64,000 nt of DNA from CAVYPR01 sp963770505. GTDB taxonomy: Bacteria; Actinomycetota; Acidimicrobiia; Acidimicrobiales; RAAP-2. Both the position numbers and the translations under genes were made by a program. The DNA is taken from positions 1,359,130-1,423,129 of the forward strand of contig CAVYPR010000001.1 of the NCBI GenBank assembly GCA_963770505.1. Direction: 5' to 3'. This document shows, piece by piece, positions 18,214 to 26,429 of the stretch (position 1 is its first letter; each line of letters opens with the position of its first letter). The notes beneath the pieces are model-generated. The model did not search any database. It was not told the origin of the DNA and saw nothing but the letters and a program-made list of their open reading frames with translations.

Positions 18214-18519
18214 CTAGATCCGGCCGGGCGCCTCAACTTCGTTGTAGATCGCCACGGCGGGAGGGCCGGTGACGCCAACAAGTTCCGTGATCTTCGCGAC
18301 CTTGGCGTTGCCCTCAAAGAAGCTCTGGAACTGTTCAGCCGTTTCCCACTCGTCAATGACCACGAGTTCGGAGTCGCCCGCCACGAACGTGTGGTGGATG
18401 ATCCCACCGCCCTTGGTGTCCTCGGTGATCTCCTCGAGGAGGGCTGCGTTGGCCTTCAGGCCGGCTATGGCCTTCTCGATGTCGGCAACCGGGAAGTGGG
18501 CGATGACAGTGACACTCAT
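18214..18519 (-). CDS. Antibiotic biosynthesis monooxygenase (ABM)-like small protein
   Basis: A 101-residue ferredoxin-like barrel protein starting MSVTVIAHFPVADIEKAIAG, with the typical LVVIDEWETAEQFQSFFEGN strand-helix of ABM-type quinol or haem-linked monooxygenases and stress proteins. A longer frame back to 18681 exists, but the upstream part has no domain character; the ATG at 18519 follows a GAAGAGAGGTTTCC ribosome site. It lies immediately upstream of the serine hydrolase, with 5 bp between them, so they probably share a transcript. Confidence 0.8.
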   Translation of the reverse strand: MSVTVIAHFPVADIEKAIAGLKANAALLEEITEDTKGGGIIHHTFVAGDSELVVIDEWETAEQFQSFFEGNAKVAKITELVGVTGPPAVAIYNEVEAPGRI

Positions 18520-19084
18520 GACGGAAACCTCTCTTCGAATGGCCCGACCGCTCTCGCAGAGGCGGTCCGGCCAAGCTAGGACATTTCTGTCGTGCCTGCT
18601 CTGCGGTCGCTTGGCGGGTGTCCCCCATTCGCCACACTGATCGAAGGTGCTCCCGTTCGCCGGGAATGTGTCACGGCACATACGGGTGCCCTAGGCGGTG
18701 ACCGGCCTGAGGCGCACTGCGCTGGCACCTAACCGAGCCAAGGGCTGGACTCCTGGAGGATGTTGGACCCACGCTCTTGCAAGATGGCCTCCGGTGCCTT
18801 CCCAACTGCGAGACGTCCATCGTCCGCCACGTCAAGCGACTCTCCTGATGGCGGGCTTACCGGGCTGAGTCCGAACATCGGGTGCAGGCTGCAAAGCAAC
18901 CTCCCCCTGCCGCCGGGAGCGCGATACCGCCGACACCACCGTGATTGAGTCAACCAAAGCGCGCGGGCTCAGTGTCGAGTTGACGAGTGTCAGTTCGTTC
19001 CCGCACCTGCACGTCCGCGCCAACATGCGCCGATCAAGCCACACCGATTGTGGGCACGACTCATCGAACCTGGCACAATGAACC
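18520..19084. other. 565-bp intergenic region, no gene recognised
   Basis: The sequence between the ABM-like gene and the TMEM175-like gene is less GC-rich than its flanks. Short open frames exist on both strands but none has a domain-like sequence or a good ribosome site. Promoters for both divergent genes must lie here; no clear terminator or repeat was seen. Confidence 0.5.
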
Positions 19085-19687
19085 ATGCGGAGTGAAGCAG
19101 GGTTTCGGCGATTGGTGAATTTCAGCGATGCGGTGGTGGCGATTGCCATTACGTTGCTGGTGCTCCCGCTGGTCGACTCGGCAAGTTCGATCGGCACCAC
19201 TGGAGTCGGCGACTTCCTCAACGACAACAAGACCAAGCTCTTCGCATTCGTCTTGAGTTTCGCGGTGATCGGGAGATTTTGGTGGGCGCAGCACCAAATG
19301 CATGAGAGCGTGAAATCGTACAACTCGCTTTTAGTCGGTGGCGTGTTCCTCTGGCTCCTCAGCATTGTCTTCCTCCCCTTTCCCACCGAACTCCTCAGCT
19401 CGGCGAGGAATGGGGGTCAAGGTACGCACGCGATCTACATCGGAACGATGCTGGTCGCGGCCATCGCTGCCTTGATCCAACAGGTGGCTGTCGTGCACTG
19501 GCCCGAGCTTCAAGACGAAGCGCGCCCGGGCCGCTTAAGTACTGATGCCGCGGTCGTGACCACCGTCCTCATGGCAGCTGCGCTCGTCCTTGCTGTGTCC
19601 GTGAAGTCCATAGGGCTGTGGGCACTTCTGCTTCTCTTGCTCTCTACCCCTCTCGAACGGTTCCTTGCCTCAAGGCGAGCGGGCTGA
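19085..19687 (+). CDS. TMEM175/DUF1211 family membrane protein (potassium-channel-like)
   Basis: A 200-residue membrane protein with the hallmark first helix RRLVNFSDAVVAIAITLLVL, including the FSD motif of TMEM175 proteins, followed by FAVIGRFWWAQHQMHESVK. Bacterial TMEM175 proteins form tetrameric potassium-selective leak channels of six helices per subunit. This protein has about six hydrophobic segments, consistent with one repeat unit. The ATG at 19085 is the natural start. It is transcribed alone, with intergenic spaces on both sides. Confidence 0.88.
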   Translation: MRSEAGFRRLVNFSDAVVAIAITLLVLPLVDSASSIGTTGVGDFLNDNKTKLFAFVLSFAVIGRFWWAQHQMHESVKSYNSLLVGGVFLWLLSIVFLPFPTELLSSARNGGQGTHAIYIGTMLVAAIAALIQQVAVVHWPELQDEARPGRLSTDAAVVTTVLMAAALVLAVSVKSIGLWALLLLLLSTPLERFLASRRAG

Positions 19688-19949
19688 CGCCTGCCAGGCA
19701 CCGCGGTTCGACAAGGAACAGATCCCACATCCCATGGTGGACCTCGACATGCCAGCTACATGGGTTCTCAACTGCTGTCAAGCCCTTCAGGCGACCCATT
19801 CGATAGGGTCTTTGGCCGGCGGGTCGGCGACCGGAGCGGCTCGCCTGGCACGGAACGTCCCCCAAATCCAGACGACGACAGCTGTGGCCCTCCCCCCCGC
19901 CGCCTCAGTAGCGCTGGCGTGGCACTGGGGCACACCAGAAACGGCACAC

Positions 19950-21485
19950 TCAATAGTTCCTGACCACGCTGTCCGGGCCCATGACGACCACCGGGTCCAT
20001 CGACGGCTGTAGCCATTGCAGCACCGCCACGAGGTCGGGCAGCGGCAGGCTGACGCAACCGGCGGTAGGTACCCCGACATTTGCGTGGAGGAAGATGCCA
20101 GCCCCCAGCGGCCCCAAAGGCGGCGTGTTGAAGTTGATCACGGCGAAATAGGGGTAGGCCGTCGTCTCCGTCCACAACGCCTCGCTGCCGTCGGCGTACG
20201 GTGGTGTCGTCCCACAGGGAACGTGCTGAAAGGTGTTGTAGTTGGGAATGCTCCCGTAGCCGGTCTCATCCCACCAATCGCCGCAGACCAGCTGGTGATA
20301 GGGATACGAGACACCGGGATTGGCATCGTTGCCGTACATGGTGGCCCCGATCGCGTAGATCCCAATCGGGGTGCTGCCGTCGCCCTGGCGGCGGTCCGAG
20401 CCGTACTCCCAACCTGACCAGCCGTTGACAGCCGGCATCGCCGGAAGGGCCTGTTGCCATCCGGTGCCGTCGTTCTGCCAGGTGGTGAGCGTGGCAGTGG
20501 TGCTGGAGAAGCTCGGCGCGTCGACGACGATCACCTGCTTCGCCCCGTTCGTCGTAGCCAGCTGCTCCACCAGGCTGAGGGGCTGCGCCCCGTAGAACGG
20601 CGCGTCGCCGAAGGTGAAGATGCCGCCATCGGCGCCGAGCTCGAAGTAGCCCCGCCCGGCCATTGTGGCGGCCATGGCGACCACCGAGCCGTTCATGGAC
20701 TGTCCACCCATCGACCCCAAGAACGGCGCGTCGCCGAAGGTGAAGATGCCGCCGTCAGATGCCACCAACCAGTAACCCTTGCCGTCGGGTGTGGCCGCCA
20801 TGCCGACGATCGGCTGGGCCAGGCGCTCTCCACCCATCGACCCCAAGAACGGCGCGTCGCCGAACGTGAAGATGCCGCCGTCAGAGGCGACGAGCCAGTA
20901 ACCCTCACCGTCGGGCGTGGCCGCCATGCCGACGATCGGCTGGTCCAGGCGCTCTCCACCCATCGACCCCAAGAACGGCGCGTCGCCGAAGGTGAAGATG
21001 CCGCCGTCAGAGGCGACGAGCCAGTAACCCTTGCCATCGGGCGTGGCCGCCATGCCGACGATCGGCTGGTCCAGGCGCTCTCCACCCATCGACCCCAAGA
21101 ACGGCGCGTCGCCGAACGTGAAGATGCCGCCGTCAGAGGCGACGAGCCAGTAACCCTTGCCGTCGGGCGTGGCCGCCATGCCGACGATCGGCTCGCTGAG
21201 GGAGGCGGCCGATTCGTCGCCGAAGAAGTGCGCGTCCCCGTCCGTCACGACCGCGCCGTTACTGCGAGCGGTCCAATACCCGCCACCGTCAGGGGTCGGG
21301 ACAAGGGCTACCGCTGACACCGGCAGCGGCGTAAGGGTCGCCGCCGTGGCGACCTGAGACGTGAACGCCGTCCCCGCAACAGCGGCCATCGTCACGGGTA
21401 GAACGACCAACACGACGAAGCAACGGAAGGCGATCCCGATACGCCGGTCTGTGCAGGGACGGGAACCTGACCCACTGCCCTTCAT
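19950..21485 (-). CDS. Secreted L,D-transpeptidase-like protein with six 42-residue GYW/FGD repeats
   Basis: A 511-residue exported protein. An N-terminal membrane segment (FRCFVVLVVLPVTMAAVAG) precedes six about 42-residue repeats (residues 56-308) with the pattern TPDGKGYWLVASDGGIFTFG then DAPFLGSMGG. The C-terminus ends with GIFLHANVGVPTAGCVSLP, which keeps the His and [S/T]xGC of YkuD L,D-transpeptidases (wall cross-linking) in divergent form. The repeats probably fold as a beta-propeller-like module binding wall polymer (inference). The same repeat is attached to a transglycosylase-like domain at 53222. ATG at 21485 is chosen because a longer frame upstream has no signal. Confidence 0.85.
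   Translation of the reverse strand: MKGSGSGSRPCTDRRIGIAFRCFVVLVVLPVTMAAVAGTAFTSQVATAATLTPLPVSAVALVPTPDGGGYWTARSNGAVVTDGDAHFFGDESAASLSEPIVGMAATPDGKGYWLVASDGGIFTFGDAPFLGSMGGERLDQPIVGMAATPDGKGYWLVASDGGIFTFGDAPFLGSMGGERLDQPIVGMAATPDGEGYWLVASDGGIFTFGDAPFLGSMGGERLAQPIVGMAATPDGKGYWLVASDGGIFTFGDAPFLGSMGGQSMNGSVVAMAATMAGRGYFELGADGGIFTFGDAPFYGAQPLSLVEQLATTNGAKQVIVVDAPSFSSTTATLTTWQNDGTGWQQALPAMPAVNGWSGWEYGSDRRQGDGSTPIGIYAIGATMYGNDANPGVSYPYHQLVCGDWWDETGYGSIPNYNTFQHVPCGTTPPYADGSEALWTETTAYPYFAVINFNTPPLGPLGAGIFLHANVGVPTAGCVSLPLPDLVAVLQWLQPSMDPVVVMGPDSVVRNY
20561..21320 (-). repeat. Six tandem 126-bp coding repeats
   Basis: Direct in-frame repeats of 126 bp, the four central ones nearly identical at the DNA level (AAGAACGGCGCGTCGCCGAA recurs in each). 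The outer two are diverged. Such near-identity points to recent unequal recombination or gene conversion. Confidence 0.9.
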
Positions 21486-21486
21486 C

Positions 21487-21957
21487 TCAAGCACGGCCGG
21501 CGCCCCGGGGACGCCTGTTGCTCGATGGCATCCGTGGTCGGCTCGAATCATCCGAGGCGGCGCCCGGGCGGGTCCGTGCGGGTCCGGGGTCGGCGAGACG
21601 CGGGGGCGCACAGGCCGCCCAGGCGTCGGTGACCGCCTCGCGTAGGGCGCGGGCCGGGATGGTGCGAAGGTGCAGGAGGACGGCCGAGAAGCCATCGAAG
21701 TGCGGAATCGTGAAAAAGCCGCGCGGCTCGGAGGCCAACACCGCCTCTTTCTCCTCCAGGTCGGCGACGCGCACCGCCACGATGTCACCGTCCGGCGGCG
21801 ACTCGGCGCCAAAGCGGCGCAGGTCCGCCTTGGTGAAGGGGCGCTCCCAGGCGAACGCCTTGCCGGCCACGAACCAGGTGCGGCTCCCGCGCCGGTCCTC
21901 CTCGGTGACCTCGGGAAGGGCCAGCGCCACCCGAGCCACGTCGGCGAGGGTGGACAT
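21487..21957 (-). CDS. MmcQ/YjbR family protein
   Basis: A 156-residue protein of the MmcQ/YjbR fold: MSTLADVARVALALPEVTEE, SRTWFVAGKAFAWERPFTKA, AVRVADLEEKEAVLASEP, and FFTIPHFDGFSAVLLHL. The family has a double-psi-like or CyaY-like fold and is of unknown biochemical role, sometimes DNA-linked. The C-terminal 35 residues are Arg/Pro/Ser-rich and poorly conserved. It ends 1 bp from the start of the transpeptidase gene on the same strand, so both may be co-transcribed. Confidence 0.85.
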   Translation of the reverse strand: MSTLADVARVALALPEVTEEDRRGSRTWFVAGKAFAWERPFTKADLRRFGAESPPDGDIVAVRVADLEEKEAVLASEPRGFFTIPHFDGFSAVLLHLRTIPARALREAVTDAWAACAPPRLADPGPARTRPGAASDDSSRPRMPSSNRRPRGAGRA

Positions 21958-22069
21958 GTCCGAACACTACCCGGAGCCCCTCGAGCCGTCGGGGGTGGCC
22001 GTGGTGGCCGAGCCGTCGTCTGCAGGAGTCCGATACCGTGGGAGGTCGAATCGGACGAGAGGAACCACC

Positions 22070-22846
22070 ATGACCACCCGTGACCACGCCCCCTCTGGAG
22101 CCCCCTGCTGGGCCGACCTGTGGACCTCGGACGTCGAGGGCAGCCGCCGCTTCTACACCGAGCTGTTCGGTTGGGAGGCTCAGGAGCCGAACCCCGAGTT
22201 CGGCGGCTACTTCATGTTCACTCGCGACGGCGTCCCGGTGGCTGGGGGCATGGGCGACATGGGCGATATGAAGGCCACCGACACCTGGAAGGTCTACTTC
22301 GAGACCCCCGACATCGAGGCCACCCTGAAGAAGGTCGAGGCCGGAGGCGGCCAGGTGGTGGCACCGGCCGGTCCGGTGGCCGACCTGGGCGTTCAGGCCG
22401 TCATGCTCGACCGCACAGGGGCCCAAATCGGTGCCTGGCAGCCCGGGACCTTCCCGGGGTTCACCGTGATCGATGTGCCGGGGTCACCAAGCTGGTTCGA
22501 GCTGTATGCCACCGACCACCCCGCTGCCGTCGCCTTCTACCGCTCGGTCTTCGGCTGGGAGACCGACGTGGTCAGCGACACCGACGAATTCCGGTACTCG
22601 ACGATGCGCAACCCCGAGGGCGAGGGGGAGCTGGCCGGGATGGCCGACGGACGGTCCATGCTGCAGGGGGCCACCCCCTACTGGTCCATCTACTGGGCAG
22701 TGGACGACGTGGCAGCCTCGGTCGCCACGGTCGAGGGACTTGGGGGCTCGCTGCAGATGGGGCCGAACGACACCCCCTACGGCGTCCTGGCCTGTGTGAC
22801 CGACCCGGCCGGGGCGCGGTTCAACCTGCGGCGCCCTCCCGCCTAG
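22070..22846 (+). CDS. Two-domain VOC (glyoxalase/bleomycin-resistance-like) protein
   Basis: A 258-residue protein made of two VOC units of about 125 residues: APCWADLWTSDVEGSRRFYT and SPSWFELYATDHPAAVAFYR, each followed by FGWE and a C-terminal strand (DRTGAQIGAW, DPAGARFNLR). This is the CFP-30/CFP-32-like actinobacterial type often called hydroxylase or glyoxalase; the function is not established. The ATG at 22070 has an upstream GAGAGGAACC ribosome site. It is divergent from the YjbR gene. Confidence 0.88.
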   Translation: MTTRDHAPSGAPCWADLWTSDVEGSRRFYTELFGWEAQEPNPEFGGYFMFTRDGVPVAGGMGDMGDMKATDTWKVYFETPDIEATLKKVEAGGGQVVAPAGPVADLGVQAVMLDRTGAQIGAWQPGTFPGFTVIDVPGSPSWFELYATDHPAAVAFYRSVFGWETDVVSDTDEFRYSTMRNPEGEGELAGMADGRSMLQGATPYWSIYWAVDDVAASVATVEGLGGSLQMGPNDTPYGVLACVTDPAGARFNLRRPPA

Positions 22847-22992
22847 CCCACCCGGGCCCAGGTCGGGGTCCGACGGCCAACCGAAAGGCGCGGCGGGGGT
22901 CAGCGACGCCGGTCAGATGCCCTCGGCCGGCGTGACCGCCCGATCCCCTACCGACCTGAGGCTGGCGCCGAGCGCGGCGGATCGAGGGCGGC

Positions 22993-23679
22993 TCAGCTGC
23001 CGATGAGCGGGATGCGGGGACTGCCCCCCGTGTCGAGCTTCGGCCGGGGGCGGCGCTCCCAAGTGTCACGGCAGCTGTCCGAGCAGAACCACAGCTCGCG
23101 CCCCAGCCCGTCGAGGGCCGCCTCCTCGGCCACCGCCGCCGTGAGGGGGATGCCGCAGACCGGGTCGGGGGCGACGTCGCCCGTCAGGGGGCGCAGCCCG
23201 ATTCGCGACACCAAGAGCGGGTGCTCGAGGCCGCGGACCGCGCTCTCCTCGGTGCTGAGCACGGTGCCCCACTTGGGCAGGTCCCCCAGGATCGACTCGG
23301 TGGCGAACACCACCTTCCCCGGAGCCAGCTCGCACAACCGGGCCGCCAGATTGACGGCGTGGCCGATGTAGTCGTCCCCCTCGTGCAAGATGACCTGACC
23401 CGCCGAGACCCCGCAGCGCAGCGGCGCGGCCAGGAGCGCCTCGGACGTGGCCCGCTGCATCTCGAGGGTCGCCGCCAGCAGGGGCCTCCCCTCGACGCTC
23501 ACCAGCATGGCCCCGTCGCCCAGCCACTTGGCCACCCGGACCCCGCGGCGCGAGCAGATGTCCCGCACGAGGGCGCGGAACGAGGAGAGCACGCTGACGG
23601 CGCGCTCGTCACCCTGGCTCTCGGTGAGTGCCGTGAACCCGGAGAGGTCCACGAAGCCGAAGTTCCGATGGACTCGCAC
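22993..23679 (-). CDS. Class III adenylate/guanylate cyclase catalytic domain fused to a YHS-like metal domain
   Basis: A 228-residue protein. Residues 5-170 are a class III nucleotide cyclase: NFGFVDLSGFTALTESQGDE gives the first metal Asp, KWLGDGAMLVSVEG the second, and GHAVNLAARLCELA the transition-state Asn/Arg, so the core looks active. Residues 180-220 hold DPVCGIPLTAA and LWFCSDSCRDTWERRP, a YHS-type CxnCxxxC metal-binding domain. Metal- or redox-sensing control of cNMP synthesis is a reasonable inference. The start is GTG at 23679. It is divergent from the DUF2889 gene. Confidence 0.83.
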   Translation of the reverse strand: MRVHRNFGFVDLSGFTALTESQGDERAVSVLSSFRALVRDICSRRGVRVAKWLGDGAMLVSVEGRPLLAATLEMQRATSEALLAAPLRCGVSAGQVILHEGDDYIGHAVNLAARLCELAPGKVVFATESILGDLPKWGTVLSTEESAVRGLEHPLLVSRIGLRPLTGDVAPDPVCGIPLTAAVAEEAALDGLGRELWFCSDSCRDTWERRPRPKLDTGGSPRIPLIGS

Positions 23680-23749
23680 ACCTTGATCGTGCCACGCCCG
23701 GGAGGGCCTCTGGCGCACCGCCCGGCCGGGGAAGCCGGCCGGGGTGCTT

Positions 23750-24826
23750 ATGATCACGTCGATCGAGATGGACGGACCCACCACCAGAGCAGACGAGGCC
23801 AGCCGGGGCTCCCGGCCGCCCACCGTCGTCCCCGGACCCCGTTGGCCGGTCTCGGGAACCCCGCCGCGCCGGCCGGGCGTGCGCCGGACCACCTCGGTCG
23901 ACGGGACCTGGACCGAAGAGGGCGCCCTGGTACTCGAGGCCAGCGGCCGGGATCTGCTCTCCGGGGCCGAAGGCTCCACGGTGGCCGTCCGCCTGCAGGA
24001 GGTGCGGGTGGAGACCGGCCCGGACATGGTCGTGCGCACGGTGGAGGCTACGCCCCCCCTGATCGACCTCGCCCCGCTGGAGGACCTCGCCCTGCGGGGG
24101 AGCTTGCGCAAGGCGCTCTCGATGCTGCCCGGCCTGGACGAGGATCCGGCCAACCTGCTGTTCATGCTCCTCGACGACGTCGTGGCCACCTCGCTCATCT
24201 CGGGCTACGCCCGCCAGCGGGCCATCGCCCCCGAGGGCCCGAGCGCCGCCTACGTCGACCACATGTCCGACATCTGCGCCGGCTGGGCGAACCAGGGCCA
24301 GATGGTCCGGATCTCGCGCACGACGGGCCGGGTTCCGCTCGTCATCGGCCCTCCCTCCCTCCCCCTCACCGATCCGCGGGATCCCCTCGCCTGGCACGAC
24401 CTCGCCGCTCCGGTCATCGGGACGGTGCGGCGCCGGCGCCGCACCGACGTGACCCCGTCGGCCGGCGGGGAGCTGGCCACCGTCGACGCCATGTTCCGTG
24501 ACACCTACGTCGAGCCCGACGCATCCCTCTCGGTCCTCCACGAGTACGCGGTGGCCGCCACGGTGGACCGGCGGAACGGGCACCTCACGTCGGTGGCGGC
24601 CGACCCCCGGGTCCTGCCGGCCACCGAGTGCCCCTCGGCCGCGCCCTCGGCCACCTCGATGGTCGGGGCGCCCCTGGCCGACCTGCGGGCGCTCGTCCGC
24701 CGAGACCTGCGCGGCACCGGCACCTGCACGCACCTGAACGACCTCCTGCGCAGCCTGGCCGACGTGGCGGTCCTCCTGCGTTGGGCCGACGACCAGCGGG
24801 TCACGGCCGGGGCCGAGAGCGGCTAA
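23750..24826 (+). CDS. DUF2889 family protein
   Basis: A 358-residue soluble protein. The C-terminal half matches the DUF2889 pattern: DAMFRDTYVEPDASLSVLHEYAV, then CPSAAPSA, LADLRALVRRDLRGTGTCTHL and NDLLRSLADVAVLL. DUF2889 proteins occur near aromatic and lipid catabolism genes in proteobacteria and actinobacteria; no reaction is known. The conserved Cys, His, Asp/Glu set suggests a metal or cofactor site (inference). GTG 23744 and ATG 23750 are both possible starts. The next gene begins 2 bp after its stop. Confidence 0.78.
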   Translation: MITSIEMDGPTTRADEASRGSRPPTVVPGPRWPVSGTPPRRPGVRRTTSVDGTWTEEGALVLEASGRDLLSGAEGSTVAVRLQEVRVETGPDMVVRTVEATPPLIDLAPLEDLALRGSLRKALSMLPGLDEDPANLLFMLLDDVVATSLISGYARQRAIAPEGPSAAYVDHMSDICAGWANQGQMVRISRTTGRVPLVIGPPSLPLTDPRDPLAWHDLAAPVIGTVRRRRRTDVTPSAGGELATVDAMFRDTYVEPDASLSVLHEYAVAATVDRRNGHLTSVAADPRVLPATECPSAAPSATSMVGAPLADLRALVRRDLRGTGTCTHLNDLLRSLADVAVLLRWADDQRVTAGAESG

Positions 24827-24828
24827 GC

Positions 24829-25560
24829 GTGGGGACCGAGCAGGAGATCCGCCGGTACTGGGACGACGACGCCGCCACCTACGACGACTCGTACCAGCAC
24901 CACCCCACGAGCCCGCTCGTCCGGGCGGCATGGACGTCCGCCCTGGCCAGGCTCCTTCCACCCGCCCCCGCCGACGTGCTCGACTGCGGGGCCGGGACCG
25001 GCTTCCTCTCCCTCATGGCGGCCCGCCTCGGCCACCGGGTCACGGCCCTCGACCTGTCCGAGCAGATGCTCGAGCGTCTGCGCCGGGCCGCCCGGGCCGA
25101 GGACCTCGAGGTGCGGGTCGTCGTGGGTCCGGCCGGGTCGCCGCCCCACGGCTTCGACGCCGTCATCGAGCGCCACCTCCTCTGGACGCTCCCCGACCCC
25201 GCCGGCGCGCTCGGGGCCTGGCGGGCCGCCGCCCCGCACGGCCGGCTCGTCCTCTTCGAGAGCCTGTGGGGCGACGTGGACCCGTTCGAGCGGGCGCGGG
25301 GGTCGGCCCGCAAAGTGCTGGCCCGGCTCCGCCGCGAGCCCCCTCACCACCACGCCGACTACCCGTCGGCGCTGCGGGACTCGCTCCCACTCGGCTCGGG
25401 CACCCCGCCCGCCCGCCTCTGCGAGCTGGCCGTGGCGGCCGGCTGGGCCGAGCCGCGCCTCGAACGGCTGCGTGACATCGAGTGGGCCGAGCGCACGGCG
25501 TTGCCCCTCCCCGAGCGACTGGTGGGCGTGACGCCGCGGGTGGCGATCTCCGCGGACTAG
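24829..25560 (+). CDS. SAM-dependent methyltransferase, class I
   Basis: A 243-residue Rossmann-fold methyltransferase: EIRRYWDDDAATYDDSYQHH lid, motif I VLDCGAGTGFLSLMAARLGH, post-I VTALDLSEQMLERLR, motif IV FDAVIERHLLWTLPDP. The layout is UbiE/MenG-like or small-molecule-specific. GTG at 24829 is 2 bp after the DUF2889 stop, so translation is coupled. It converges on the DinB gene with a 4-bp overlap of the ends. Confidence 0.88.
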   Translation: MGTEQEIRRYWDDDAATYDDSYQHHPTSPLVRAAWTSALARLLPPAPADVLDCGAGTGFLSLMAARLGHRVTALDLSEQMLERLRRAARAEDLEVRVVVGPAGSPPHGFDAVIERHLLWTLPDPAGALGAWRAAAPHGRLVLFESLWGDVDPFERARGSARKVLARLRREPPHHHADYPSALRDSLPLGSGTPPARLCELAVAAGWAEPRLERLRDIEWAERTALPLPERLVGVTPRVAISAD

Positions 25561-26084
25561 CCGACCGCCCCGTCGATGCACTCGCGGAGCAGGTCGGCGT
25601 GGCCGTTGTGCCGTGCGTATTCCTCAATCATGTGCACCATGATCCACCGCAGCGTGACCGGCCCCCCCATAAGCTCGCGCTCGGCGACCCGGTCGAGGTC
25701 GCTGCCTGCGGCGATCTCCCGGGAGCGGTCGCAGTCCGCGGCAAAGTCGGCGAAGGACTGCGCCGCGTTCTCGGGCGCCGCACCGTTGAAGTCCCCGTCG
25801 GGGTCCTCCCGCGACGAGTAGTGGGGTCGGACGTGCTCGCCCAGGAGCATGCGCGGGAACCAATGCTGCTCGACCTCGCTCATGTGGCGGACGAGGCCGA
25901 GGAGCGAGAGCGTCGATGGTGGCACCGAGCGGGCGGCCAACTGGGCGGGGTCGAGCCCCTCGCACTTGGCCAGGAGCGTCGCCCGGTGGAACTCCAACCA
26001 GCCTTCGAGCATCTCCCGCTCCCCCGCCACCTGCATGGACGGGGGCTGGGACTCGGTGTCGGACACGGCGCCATTGTGGCCCAC
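25557..26084 (-). CDS. DinB/DUF664 family four-helix protein
   Basis: A 175-residue DinB-like protein, a four-helix bundle carrying a three-His metal site and often linked to mycothiol- or bacillithiol-dependent reactions. The ligands are visible in LLGLVRHMSEVEQHW and in MVHMIEEYARHNGHADLLRE. The family is large in actinobacteria; the reaction is unknown. An upstream shorter start (MQVAGEREM) is possible. Its end overlaps the methyltransferase stop by 4 bp. Confidence 0.85.
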   Translation of the reverse strand: MGHNGAVSDTESQPPSMQVAGEREMLEGWLEFHRATLLAKCEGLDPAQLAARSVPPSTLSLLGLVRHMSEVEQHWFPRMLLGEHVRPHYSSREDPDGDFNGAAPENAAQSFADFAADCDRSREIAAGSDLDRVAERELMGGPVTLRWIMVHMIEEYARHNGHADLLRECIDGAVG

Positions 26085-26148
26085 CGGTCCCCTGGGTGCA
26101 CCTTCGAAGCGGTCAGTAAGGTGGGGGGTCGGCGCAGGAGGTGACGTG

Positions 26149-26418
26149 ATGGTCGAGAACTACGACACCGCCATGGACCTATTGGTGGAGTCCGCCGAGG
26201 TCCTCGAGGCCTCGGCCAATGCGTGCGAACTCCCCGAGGACGCCGAGCGGCTCGGATCGCTGGCCGAGCGCATCAAGGCCTACCTGGCCACCAGCCGCTC
26301 AACCACCACGCTCGGCATGCCGAGGATCACCTCGGCCGCCAACGAGCTCACGGCGGCCCAGGTCATCCGCCGCACCGAGGAATACCAGTACGGCCACGTG
26401 AAGATCGTCCCCGAGTAG
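26149..26418 (+). CDS. Small hypothetical helical protein
   Basis: An 89-residue protein, MVENYDTAMDLLVESAEVLE onward, rich in amphipathic helix, ending RRTEEYQYGHVKIVPE. A GGAGGTGACGTG ribosome site precedes the ATG at 26149. It lies 11 bp upstream of the amidohydrolase ATG, so the two are almost certainly one operon; it may be a small accessory subunit. I do not recognise a named family. Confidence 0.65.
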   Translation: MVENYDTAMDLLVESAEVLEASANACELPEDAERLGSLAERIKAYLATSRSTTTLGMPRITSAANELTAAQVIRRTEEYQYGHVKIVPE

Positions 26419-26429
26419 GGGCGCCGCCC

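Noticed and set aside
20055..20075. Inverted copy of the repeat box (CCGGCGGTAGG) in the transpeptidase gene
   Set aside because: It encodes the conserved PTAGC catalytic motif and lacks the second box and arms, so the match is by chance.
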